From Chryseosolibacter sp035628595 (lineage in GTDB: Bacteria; Bacteroidota; Bacteroidia; Cytophagales; Cyclobacteriaceae): a stretch of 64,000 nt of DNA. The notes below the pieces were generated by a model. That model saw only the letters and a list, made by a program, of their open reading frames with translations, was not told where the DNA came from and ran no database searches. The stretch covers positions 1 through 64,000 of the forward strand of contig DASPJN010000138.1 of assembly GCA_035628595.1 (NCBI GenBank), written 5' to 3'. Shown piece by piece: positions 33,568 to 41,164 of this stretch (position 1 is the stretch's first letter; the number at the start of each line of letters is the position of its first letter). The translations under genes and the position numbers were made by a program.

Positions 33568-35325
33568 CTAAAAATTGTAAGCTGAAAGCAGGTCGCTGAA
33601 TCTATTCATATTGTCGGCCAAGTATTGATGAACAGCTATGTTTGTCGCGACTAAGGCATCTATTGACATAGCCACGCCATCAATTTTCTTTTTCATCAAT
33701 TTGATGTTTGCGTTTGTATCTGTGAAGATATCCACGTTGCCAAACTGCCATCTGGTGCAAGGGTTGTATTCAAACTTGAATTTGCCCGTGATTAAATTCT
33801 TTTCGATAAATTTTAAAGGAAAAGAAAGGTGTTTAACATTTTGTGGCACCGGGTTACAGGTAATACCTTTTTTTTCAAGTTTATAAATTAGCTGTTGAGC
33901 ATTAAATGGATCATACCCTATTGACTTAATTTTAAATCTGTTTGATAGCCGTAATATGATTTCAAAAATTAAATCTTCATCAAGTACAGGCGTTTTGCAT
34001 GGATAAATGCAACCGACTTTTTGTTTGCCGTTTTCGTCTTCCGTTTTTACTGAAACGAAATCATTACTCAAATATTCCGCTGTATCGGAAACAAACCATT
34101 TTGATAAATCAACATTCTTTTTCAAAAAGTTATTTGCTGCATTAGGCATTACGTTGATCGTTTTGCAAAGCAGTTGATCTTGAGCTACTTCGGCAATAAT
34201 TGATAGACCCGTCAAATCTGTATTAGTTGACGCATCTATGCCTATATAAATAACACTGTTGGCGGGTATTGTATCAGTTGTAAACGCTGCTTTGACAATT
34301 TCATCTTCTAACCATTTTTCTAAAAGGTTTGTTTCTTGCCAAATATTCAGGGAGTCATTAAGAAAAACCCGTTTAGATGTTGGAAATATTTTTATGTTAT
34401 TAAATGCTTCGAGCATGTTATCAACAGACTGCACCGCTCCCAAACTTGGATTTGATTTAACCCATGATTCAGGGTTATCAATTTCCCTTACATCATCTTG
34501 TGTTGCAAAAAATATAAAAAGATTATCTTTTTCAGCTTCACCGTTTAGAATTGAAACACAAGGCAAAAACAAGTGTTCATAAGAAACAGCTTCTTTATTG
34601 CTGAATGTTCCAATAATTAACTGCAACGGGTTTTTTCTTGTACTGCTTTTCTTTTTTAGAATATCTTTTATCTTCAAATCTTTGTACAAAAACACTTCAT
34701 CGAGAATAGAAACAGATGGGTTTGAGCCTTGCGCCTTGTCTTCATCGTTCGTAATTATTTGAATAAAGTTCGTGCTGTTTGCTTGTTTATTGTAGACAGT
34801 CGAGTGATTCACTTTAAACAATTCAGAAAGTAATGGTGAAAGCATTATCATTTCTTTTAAGTATTTTAATACCTCCGCTGATTGACGATTTGTTAAGCTG
34901 GTAAGAATGATATTTGCATTTAATTCAAAATCAGAAACAGATTCAAATAATGACAAACCGATAACAAAAGAAGATTTTCCATTCTTGCCCGCTGTGGATA
35001 GTATTGCTTCGTTGATTACTCGCTGATCTGTTCCTTTATAATAAAAACAATAAACAGATGCAATAATGAAAACTTGAAATGGTTGCAACGGGAATTGAAC
35101 AACATCGCCTTTAAAAGCGATATTGATAAGCGAAAAGAATTTTAAACTTCTAATTAGTTCAGATTCTTTGTACTCAAAATTGAGTTTATAATTTTTTATA
35201 AATCTGGTAACTGCTTGTTTTTCAAATTGGCAAACAATACGACTGCCTGATTGAACATCATTTATGTATTCTTCAAGCTGCTTTAAATGCTTCGTTGCGT
35301 ACTCGTTCGGCGTTAATCGGCTCAA
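33568..35325 (-). CDS. terL: Terminase large subunit
   Basis: A 585-aa packaging motor. The ATPase has Walker A in STAGKNGKSSFVIGLSLFE (about residue 110) and Walker B in VSILDEVFLY (about 215); the nuclease half begins with IYIGIDASTNTDLTGL, where the aspartates of the RNase H-like site lie, and has a further Asp in SIGYDPFNA and in MKKKIDGVAMSIDALVATN. It belongs to the group of HK97/lambdoid type with an HNH gene nearby, suggesting cos-end packaging. The start is TTG, inside the sequence ATGATTGA and 8 bases behind the small-subunit stop. Confidence 0.93.
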   Translation of the reverse strand: MSRLTPNEYATKHLKQLEEYINDVQSGSRIVCQFEKQAVTRFIKNYKLNFEYKESELIRSLKFFSLINIAFKGDVVQFPLQPFQVFIIASVYCFYYKGTDQRVINEAILSTAGKNGKSSFVIGLSLFESVSDFELNANIILTSLTNRQSAEVLKYLKEMIMLSPLLSELFKVNHSTVYNKQANSTNFIQIITNDEDKAQGSNPSVSILDEVFLYKDLKIKDILKKKSSTRKNPLQLIIGTFSNKEAVSYEHLFLPCVSILNGEAEKDNLFIFFATQDDVREIDNPESWVKSNPSLGAVQSVDNMLEAFNNIKIFPTSKRVFLNDSLNIWQETNLLEKWLEDEIVKAAFTTDTIPANSVIYIGIDASTNTDLTGLSIIAEVAQDQLLCKTINVMPNAANNFLKKNVDLSKWFVSDTAEYLSNDFVSVKTEDENGKQKVGCIYPCKTPVLDEDLIFEIILRLSNRFKIKSIGYDPFNAQQLIYKLEKKGITCNPVPQNVKHLSFPLKFIEKNLITGKFKFEYNPCTRWQFGNVDIFTDTNANIKLMKKKIDGVAMSIDALVATNIAVHQYLADNMNRFSDLLSAYNF

Positions 35326-35332
35326 TCATTTT

Positions 35333-35743
35333 TTAATTAGATAAGCTGTAATTATTGACTATTTGATTTAGCAGCGACAAAGCATCTTTCTTTTCTTCCT
35401 GCTGACTATCTTGTTTTGATCGTTTAAGTCTTGACACGACATCAAGACCTAATTGTTTATAGATAGATTGAATAATCTTTGTTGCTTTCTGAATAATGGA
35501 AACTGAAAAATTAATTTGATAATAGGGTTCCTCTCCAGTTTTTCGCAAATTGATCATCTGACCACGTTGCGCAATATCCCGCTTAGCTTCATTCACTAAT
35601 TCAAGCTGATATACTAGTTCATCGATCAACGTAATATCAGATTGCTCAAACTGATTCACCTTTTTCAGATATGTTATTATCAACTGCTTTGCATTTTTTG
35701 GCTTAGTGACCTTGACAGATTTTCTTTTTTTCTTTTCCTGCAT
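35333..35743 (-). CDS. terS: Terminase small subunit, putative (P27-like)
   Basis: A 136-aa protein directly upstream of the large terminase gene. It has a basic N-terminus (KKKRKSVKVTKPKNAKQLI), a central helix pair (DELVYQLELVNEAKRDIAQ) and the YQINFSVSIIQKATKIIQSI segment, like the P27-type small terminases, where this helix drives oligomerisation. The C-terminal third is polar and likely disordered. DNA recognition would be at the phage cos or pac site. Confidence 0.7.
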   Translation of the reverse strand: MQEKKKRKSVKVTKPKNAKQLIITYLKKVNQFEQSDITLIDELVYQLELVNEAKRDIAQRGQMINLRKTGEEPYYQINFSVSIIQKATKIIQSIYKQLGLDVVSRLKRSKQDSQQEEKKDALSLLNQIVNNYSLSN

Positions 35744-35927
35744 ACAAGAATAAATACTGTTATATATGCCGGAGGGGGTACCCTATATTTTCAAAATCAA
35801 GATTTGTGTATAAAAAACGGTTGGGCTATGATTTGGTTAGGCAAACAATATTCTGCCAAATATCCCCCCGCTAATAAATAATTTGAAATGATTATTTTTA
35901 TCAGAAGTAATAAAACCTTTATTAACA

Positions 35928-36824
35928 ATGGAAAAGAACAAGGAACAAAACAAACAAGTACAGGGGTCGCGATTCAAATTATTATGGTACTTAATTTTTG
36001 TTCTGGTAGTCGGACTTTGGGTTCTATGCGGGTGGCTGGTAACTACTCAGCTTACTGAAGCAAATACAGATGCATCAGCATGGCAAATACGTGGACAATT
36101 TGGTGATATGTTTGGTGCTGTAAATGCTTTGTTCAGCGGACTTGCATTTGGTGCAATTGTGATAACATTAGTAATGCAGAGACAAGACATGGCGTTGCAA
36201 GAACAAGCCATAATAGATTCACAACAGCAACTTATAGTACAGAACACAGCGATAGAAAAACAGCATCGAGAGATTAGATTGCAAAACATTAATGCAAAAC
36301 GTCTGCGCTTTGAACGGATGTTTTTTGATATGATATCAATACATTTTGAAATCGTATCTCGACTTGATATGGGATATGATAATATTACGGGAGTTAAAGT
36401 ATTTACAGAAATACTATCTGGCTATCAAAGTCAGATTTACCAACTTCAAGATGGCATAGAATACAACAGCACACGATATGATGATTTCAAACAGGCGTTT
36501 AGTTCTATTGAAATGCTACACCTACCTCTACTTTCTTCATACTTTCAAAGCCTTATTGCGATATATTCTATTTTAAAACAACGAAAGCTAAAAGCAAAAG
36601 CCGAACAAAGGTACTTAAGCATATTACATAATTACATTTCGCTGGACGAGCGCAAATTTCTATTCTATTACAACATTCTCTCAGATGCCAGTAAGCCGGT
36701 TAACGAACGCATTAGAGGAATTGACAGGGAATTGAATTTAATGGATACTGTTCCTGCTAACATCTTATTAGACTCATCTCACGCAGGTTTAAAACATGAC
36801 TATACCTTAAGATCATTTAACTGA
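35928..36824 (+). CDS. AbiC-like putative abortive infection protein
   Basis: A 298-aa membrane protein with two N-terminal helices (about 19-41 and 68-90) and, between them, the family motif RGQFGDMFGAVNALFSGLAF (55-74). A coiled coil follows (QEQAIIDSQQQLIVQNTAIE) and a helical cytoplasmic domain with RFERMFFDMISIH and a C-terminal SLDERKFLFYYNIL segment. This is the pattern of the putAbiC family of putative phage abortive-infection proteins. It is on the strand opposite to the structural genes and overlaps the HNH gene tail to tail, so it is an independently expressed cargo gene, likely acting against rival phages in the lysogen. Confidence 0.8.
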   Translation: MEKNKEQNKQVQGSRFKLLWYLIFVLVVGLWVLCGWLVTTQLTEANTDASAWQIRGQFGDMFGAVNALFSGLAFGAIVITLVMQRQDMALQEQAIIDSQQQLIVQNTAIEKQHREIRLQNINAKRLRFERMFFDMISIHFEIVSRLDMGYDNITGVKVFTEILSGYQSQIYQLQDGIEYNSTRYDDFKQAFSSIEMLHLPLLSSYFQSLIAIYSILKQRKLKAKAEQRYLSILHNYISLDERKFLFYYNILSDASKPVNERIRGIDRELNLMDTVPANILLDSSHAGLKHDYTLRSFN

Positions 36825-37165
36825 TCCATATTATCGTCAATAATATTATTGCGCTGCTGTTGCTTTTTGTCCTTCTGTTCCTGAATGGTCTTAGCTGAAT
36901 GACACGACTTACATAGGGCTTGACAATTCGATTCAGTTAATCGTAATGAATAATTAATTGATAAAGGAATGATGTGGTCAACCTCTGTTGCCGCTGCTCT
37001 GTTGCATAATTGGCAAATAGGGTAACAGACAAGAATATATAATCTAAGTTTTTGCCAAGCTGATGATTGATAGAACTTTTGAAACTGTTGACGGTTATCA
37101 TATAGACCCTTCTTTGTTTTATCGGTAACAGTTTTATTTAGTTTGCGTTTAATCCACCATGACAT
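36800..37165 (-). CDS. Phage HNH endonuclease
   Basis: About 121 aa from the ATG at 37165. Zinc-binding CxxC pairs (CYPICQLC and CKSCH) surround the betabeta-alpha-metal site AAATEVDHIIPLS, with LTESNCQALCKSCHSAKT as the HNH end. HNH proteins of this type lie next to terminase genes in many cos phages and are needed for cutting at packaging. Here it is separated from the terminase by a plus-strand cargo gene, which it overlaps by 25 bases at its 3' end. The phage gap element precedes its start. Confidence 0.9.
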   Translation of the reverse strand: MSWWIKRKLNKTVTDKTKKGLYDNRQQFQKFYQSSAWQKLRLYILVCYPICQLCNRAAATEVDHIIPLSINYSLRLTESNCQALCKSCHSAKTIQEQKDKKQQQRNNIIDDNMDQLNDLKV

Positions 37166-37192
37166 ATTTAATAAATACAAACATAAGCAACC

Positions 37193-38056
37193 ATGTACAG
37201 CAATAGGATCGTCGCCTATATAGATTTGCTTGGCTTTAGTGAACTGGTTTTGAAAGATGGCACAAGCTACTCGGATATTGAAGCAATCTTGTCGCCATTT
37301 ATGCAGGAGGTAAACAAAGAAAATGATGTGTTTAGCCTTGCACTTAGTGGTCAGCAGGCTGCAGCAGAAAAACGTAAAATGGAATATGTGCTTATACAGG
37401 AAAAAGCCGACCTTACTTTTGGGTCAGACGCCGTGGTGTGGTCGTATCCGGCTGACATAACTAACGAATTACAATTCAGCTTAATAATGATGAACGTAAT
37501 TCATTTGTTTCAATCCATTCAAGCGCGCATGTATAGAAAGGGAATTGTTGTAAGAGGTGGAATATCATATGGGAGAATGCACCATGGAACGAAGATGATA
37601 TTTGGTGAGGCACTAGTTAAAGCCTTTGTATTGGAGAAATGTGCTAACTATCCTAGAATTGTAATAGACGCAAAAATATTGGGGGGTAAGCTGAATCACC
37701 GACTTAACAAGGCTTCTATTAGCAACGACAAGGAATTTTATTTTATTGATTACTTCAGATTTTTGGCAGATGCATTTCGCATATCAAAAGAATTTAATGA
37801 TAATGAGGTCGAAGAAATTACAAATCATCTATTCACTATGGAACTTGAAGACGCTGCTAAGCTAATTAATACCGGCATCAAAGAACCGTCAGTCAAAGTA
37901 CGATTAAAGTATATCTGGATGTATGAACAACTAAATTTATATGGTTTACGGTCTAAAGTATCAAAAGAAATATTGCAGCCAATTTCCCCTGTTAATCTGC
38001 TCTACTATCGGATAATTAGATATTGGATTGAAACCAAACAGAGGTTTATAAAATAA
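37193..38056 (+). CDS. Class III nucleotide cyclase-like protein
   Basis: A 287-aa soluble protein. The order of motifs fits the class III cyclase fold: AYIDLLGFSEL (Asp11, first metal ligand position), TFGSDAVVWSYP (Asp79, where cyclases have GDxxxxxF), VVRGGISYGRMHHG (121-131, matching R-x-GI-x-x-G) and FGEALVKAFVLEKCANYPRI, where cyclases have the G-x-x-VN-x-AARLE helix. The last 90 residues are helical and of unknown role. It is a plus-strand cargo gene that begins 27 bases from the divergent HNH start. Cyclases of anti-phage Pycsar systems share this fold; no cyclic-nucleotide-binding effector is visible, unless the AbiC-like neighbour serves. Confidence 0.6.
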   Translation: MYSNRIVAYIDLLGFSELVLKDGTSYSDIEAILSPFMQEVNKENDVFSLALSGQQAAAEKRKMEYVLIQEKADLTFGSDAVVWSYPADITNELQFSLIMMNVIHLFQSIQARMYRKGIVVRGGISYGRMHHGTKMIFGEALVKAFVLEKCANYPRIVIDAKILGGKLNHRLNKASISNDKEFYFIDYFRFLADAFRISKEFNDNEVEEITNHLFTMELEDAAKLINTGIKEPSVKVRLKYIWMYEQLNLYGLRSKVSKEILQPISPVNLLYYRIIRYWIETKQRFIK

Positions 38057-38792
38057 TTTGACCGACTACAAATCTTTCCTTACCAACATCACAAAATTCC
38101 TGTTCCCTTTCGCAACAAATCCAATCTCTATTTGTGTTTTGCGCTGCAACGGCAAGGCTGAATGATCCTGCTGTGATATCTAATATTGTCTCGCGTTCGT
38201 TGCTAAATGTTTCAATTAAATATTCCAAAAGCTTAACAGATTTTTGTGACCCATGTTTGCCGCGCTCGACATTAAACTGCTGAACTGACTTAGGGTAATT
38301 CGTTTGAGTTTGATAATAAAATTCATTTATGCCGTTCAGATGTTTTATTCTTCTATTCTTTTTCGAATTAGATTTAAGTACAGGCTTATCTAATTCAATT
38401 AAACCTTGCGGATTATATGTTCCGAACTTTTTATAAAACACCAAAATATTTTCATGCGTTTTAAGATGATGCTTTTTAGCATTACCCGGATTTGAGTGAA
38501 TGTTTTTTTGCCAAATAATTTCATATCGAAACCATTTTGGATTGCTCATTACAACCTTTGAGGTAAAAGGCTGCGATCCAAAAAATATTATGTTGGCAGT
38601 TGGTGTTGTTATTCGTTTCAATTCCTGCCATAGCTTGTTTAAATCAATTACGTGGTTGTCCCAATCTTTCTCGGTCGTACACATATTGTAAGGCAAATCA
38701 AGTATTGCACATTCAATACTTGCATTTTCAATTTGTTTTAATGTTTCAAATGCATCGGCACAAATAATTTTGTTTTTTAGATGTTCGTTCAA
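38046..38792 (-). CDS. Phage DNA methyltransferase (N6-adenine/N4-cytosine type)
   Basis: A 248-aa beta-class enzyme: motif IV comes first, as LDLPYNMCTTEKDWD (DLPY in place of the more common DPPY), and the SAM-binding motif I is C-terminal, as ILDITAGSFSLAVAAQNTNR, followed by CCEREQEFCDVGKERF (motif II region). Between them is NPKWFRYEIIWQKN and the target-recognition part. There is no restriction enzyme, so it is an orphan enzyme that may protect phage DNA or mark replication. The start is TTG within ATGATTGA, the same context as the large terminase. Confidence 0.9.
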   Translation of the reverse strand: MNEHLKNKIICADAFETLKQIENASIECAILDLPYNMCTTEKDWDNHVIDLNKLWQELKRITTPTANIIFFGSQPFTSKVVMSNPKWFRYEIIWQKNIHSNPGNAKKHHLKTHENILVFYKKFGTYNPQGLIELDKPVLKSNSKKNRRIKHLNGINEFYYQTQTNYPKSVQQFNVERGKHGSQKSVKLLEYLIETFSNERETILDITAGSFSLAVAAQNTNRDWICCEREQEFCDVGKERFVVGQIIL

Positions 38793-38824
38793 TCATCACT
38801 TAGTCAAAATAAGCGTTATTATTA

Positions 38825-39019
38825 TCAGCTATTTATTTGCCGCTTTGTATCTTCAATTCTATTGAGTACTGCTTTAACGGTGTCCTTGTAAGCAGATTTT
38901 AAATATTCATTTTCCCAATCATTCAAAATTGATTCATCAATAAACGGAGCATTCTTAATTTCATCTTTGCACCATTGGGCAAAAGCAATCATGTCATGAA
39001 TTGAATAGTACTTAGTCAT
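38825..39019 (-). CDS. Small phage protein, 64 aa
   Basis: A charged helical protein (YYSIHDMIAFAQWCKDEI, YKDTVKAVLNRIEDTKRQI). It overlaps the upstream helix-turn-helix gene by 4 bases (ATGA type), which supports it as a real gene in one translation unit. I do not recognise the family. Confidence 0.6.
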   Translation of the reverse strand: MTKYYSIHDMIAFAQWCKDEIKNAPFIDESILNDWENEYLKSAYKDTVKAVLNRIEDTKRQINS

Positions 39020-39240
39020 TTCTGTGCAGCCTCCATCTTTGCCTTGTACTTTAACACTTCTGATTTCTTAAATCTTCGATGTTTACCTTCCGACAGAAGG
39101 CATTTTATCTTCTTCTGATCAACTAACTTTTTAACAGTCGATGCCGCAACACATAAAAGATGTGCTGCCTCTGAAATGCTCAGGAGAACGTTTCCATCAG
39201 TTGAATAGATTTTTTCGTACTTAAGTGTGTTTCTTGCCAT
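39016..39240 (-). CDS. Excisionase-type helix-turn-helix protein
   Basis: About 74 aa from the ATG at 39240. The core LLSISEAAHLLCVAASTVKK with the following KHRRFKKSEVLKYKAKME is the pattern of the MerR-like/excisionase winged helix: SxxEAAxLLxVxxxTVxxLV then RRFxxxEV. It is the only evident small DNA-binding protein of the phage and so the best candidate for recombination directionality factor or lysogeny regulator. It overlaps the 64-aa gene that follows. Confidence 0.8.
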   Translation of the reverse strand: MARNTLKYEKIYSTDGNVLLSISEAAHLLCVAASTVKKLVDQKKIKCLLSEGKHRRFKKSEVLKYKAKMEAAQK

Positions 39241-39315
39241 TATTGATATTTGTTTTAATATCAATAAATAGTCATCGACTAAAGCAAAAACTGATTTTTT
39301 GAAAAATAATATTTT

Positions 39316-39825
39316 TTACTTGGAAAGAATTAAAAAGGCATCTTCAAACGAAAGATATCGTATCAGTTTTTTTGTTTGATTTCGTTGATAATTAAAATTA
39401 TCACTTGTGCAGTCGAGCCATGCAAGCTTATTGTAATCGTAATTTTCGTTACAATGTGCTTCAGGTTCAAAAATTAAAGATGATAAATTGAAAAAGACAA
39501 ATGCCTCTTGATATTCAATAATAAATAAGGCTTTGCCGCCTGATTGATGTAAGGGCAAAAGATTTACAAGCTTTGTTTTCTCGATGAAGGATTTGTCGTA
39601 CTTAAATATTGATATGTTTCTTTTCTTAAACTCGGCAAAACACAAAGACGAACCCGAAATAAAAAGGCAGTCAAAAGGTGAGTACGTGTCTTTATCTGTG
39701 TACGTAATTGAAGATGCTGAATGATGCTTTAAATAATGCTCGTATAGATGTTGCAGCCTTTCGCGTTCAATTATCTGTGTTTGATTAAAATATGTGTCGC
39801 GGTTGAAAATAGTTTGTGCCGGCAT
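39316..39825 (-). CDS. Possible PD-(D/E)XK nuclease-like protein
   Basis: A 169-aa protein with no membrane segment. The segment SPFDCLFISGSSLCFAEFKK puts Asp52, Glu65 and Lys67 in the spacing of a PD-(D/E)XK site. The rest is a mix of strands and helices (KALFIIEYQEAFVFFNLSSL). In phages such small nucleases act in recombination or DNA maturation. The assignment is from the motif alone. It is preceded by the phage gap element at 39847. Confidence 0.45.
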   Translation of the reverse strand: MPAQTIFNRDTYFNQTQIIERERLQHLYEHYLKHHSASSITYTDKDTYSPFDCLFISGSSLCFAEFKKRNISIFKYDKSFIEKTKLVNLLPLHQSGGKALFIIEYQEAFVFFNLSSLIFEPEAHCNENYDYNKLAWLDCTSDNFNYQRNQTKKLIRYLSFEDAFLILSK

Positions 39826-39886
39826 AAATGATTTAGTTTTTTAATCATAAATACCGGCACTTTAGAAAAATGAATTCCTCTAATAA

Positions 39887-40105
39887 TTAAATGTGTCGAA
39901 GCCCGGCAATTAGTTTATCTAATGCCTCACAATTCGCGTGATTCTCTCGTCTTAAAGAGCCGAGATCATCGACCATCTCATCCAAATGTCGCAACCAGAC
40001 TTTGCGTTGGTCTTCGGATGACCCGGCAATCGTTGTGTTAATGTTGGTAATCTCAATTTTTACAGCACGAATGTCTTCCTGTAGTGTTACTAATAAATTA
40101 TTCAT
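39887..40105 (-). CDS. Small coiled-coil phage protein, 72 aa
   Basis: A charged helical protein (TLQEDIRAVKIEITNINTTI, LRRENHANCEALDKLIAGLR). First gene of the minus-strand block as read from the right. Family and function not recognised. Confidence 0.55.
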   Translation of the reverse strand: MNNLLVTLQEDIRAVKIEITNINTTIAGSSEDQRKVWLRHLDEMVDDLGSLRRENHANCEALDKLIAGLRHI

Positions 40106-40183
40106 AAAAATATTTTCAAATTTTGGTACTTAATATTCATTAACGGCAAACACAAGGAAATGCCGACTACATCATAAATAGAT

Positions 40184-40346
40184 ATGAGTAGGTTTGATTC
40201 TGCGCTTGAAGGCACTATGCATAAGGCAGGAGAATCAAAAAGTAAATTAACTTTTTGAAACTTGTTTAGATGTGCTTACGTTTGATTCATAAGATTCTTA
40301 ATTACAAATTTCACAACGGGTTGAACGTGTTGGCGCACTTCAACCC
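40184..40346 (+). ncRNA. Structured plus-strand element with terminator
   Basis: TTTGATTCT at 40193-40201 pairs with AGAATCAAA at 40231-40239. A strong hairpin, GGGTTGAA with TTCAACCC at 40318-40346 extended by GTG/CAC, is followed by TTTT. An ATG at 40184 opens a 24-codon frame ending at 40258 that overlaps the first stem. Either a small RNA or a short leader peptide is possible. I find no convincing promoter. Confidence 0.35.
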
Positions 40347-40716
40347 TTTTCGTTTAAAGAGAACATAGTTCTATCAAGCTAATTCAGTTCTCATGACTAG
40401 CGTTCATATAGAAACCTATCGCTGCTGCAAAGGCAAAGACATACCCGTGCCACTCGTCCCATGACATAGCTTTGCTTTGTTCAAATATTTTTATTGATTG
40501 TTTTTGCCGCTGACAACATAATAAACGATAAAAAACAAATTAAGGTTACAATCAAGTGAAACTTTCTAATTAGAAGTACGTACATCAGCCGCGAGTTCGG
40601 GATTCCATATTCCATCGGAACATAAGACGAGAACATAACAGCCAACAAAAAAAGAAATTTACAATCATTGGTGCAGCAGTTTTGAAAATTTGACTTCAGC
40701 ATTTTTTAACATTAAC

Positions 40717-40820
40717 TTGTGCTTTCGCGTAAAGCACAAAAGATTTATTGCTTTATGTGAGGCAAAAAAAAGTGGTAACCGAACCCGGCAAACATCGTCT
40801 GATGCCGGGTTCTTTTTTTT
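40717..40820 (+). terminator. Double hairpin and strong terminator
   Basis: A 9-bp hairpin (TTGTGCTTT with AAAGCACAA, 40717-40739) is followed by a perfect 10-bp terminator, GAACCCGGCA at 40781 with TGCCGGGTTC at 40803, and T8. It could end a small RNA that starts upstream, and it shields the promoter at 40841 from read-through. No protein gene lies before it on this strand. Confidence 0.75.
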
Positions 40821-40840
40821 GTTACTGCCTTTGCAAAAAA

Positions 40841-40871
40841 TTGACAACTGGATTTCTGAAAAGTATCTTTG
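40841..40871 (+). promoter_or_regulatory. Promoter of the 41.1-kb phage gene
   Basis: TTG at 40841-40843, 20 bases, then TATCTTTG at 40864-40871: a full match to the Bacteroidota promoter. Transcription would start near 40878 and give a leader of about 190-250 bases. Confidence 0.8.
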
Positions 40872-40980
40872 TGAGTACAACATTTGATGAAAACATTTCC
40901 TTTCTTGTAATTTCTTTTCTGAAAAAATACTTTTTGAATTTTGGATTTTTATGACTGCCGGCCAGTAGTTATATAAGAAT

Positions 40981-41060
40981 TCTCTTAAAGAAAATTTAGT
41001 TAAAAATGCTCGGCGGCATTTGCCAACGTTTTGCCGTCGAGTTTCCCATTCTTTAAGAGA
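40981..41060 (+). promoter_or_regulatory. Structured 5' leader
   Basis: A nested hairpin: a 12-bp perfect outer stem (TCTCTTAAAGAA at 40981 with TTCTTTAAGAGA at 41049) encloses a 10-bp stem, CTCGGCGGCA with TGCCGTCGAG (one G-U), 41009-41041. It ends six bases before a small ORF. It may control translation of the downstream gene. Confidence 0.65.
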
Positions 41061-41065
41061 CTAAA

Positions 41066-41164
41066 ATGTTGAATCAAATAAGCTTTTGGGAAAGCGAATT
41101 GATAGGAAATCAGAAGCATAAAAAACAACGTTGGAGGCAATCAAATACACATACCAAGCATTAA
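41066..41164 (+). CDS. Small upstream ORF, 32 aa
   Basis: ATG at 41066 directly behind the leader hairpin, product basic (ELIGNQKHKKQRWRQSNTH). It overlaps the start of the 448-aa gene by 34 bases in another frame. It may be a leader peptide that couples translation, or the true N-terminus of the larger gene reached by a -1 shift at the A6 run at 41120-41125. Confidence 0.4.
   Translation: MLNQISFWESELIGNQKHKKQRWRQSNTHTKH

Noticed and set aside
35928..38056. The two cargo genes as a proven Pycsar operon
   Set aside because: They are not adjacent on one transcript (the HNH gene lies between on the other strand), and the AbiC-like protein shows no recognisable cyclic-nucleotide-binding domain; kept only as a hypothesis.
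40690..40954. Overlapping ORFs across the 40.7-40.9-kb terminator
   Set aside because: They run through a perfect intrinsic terminator and a promoter; composition is not protein-like.
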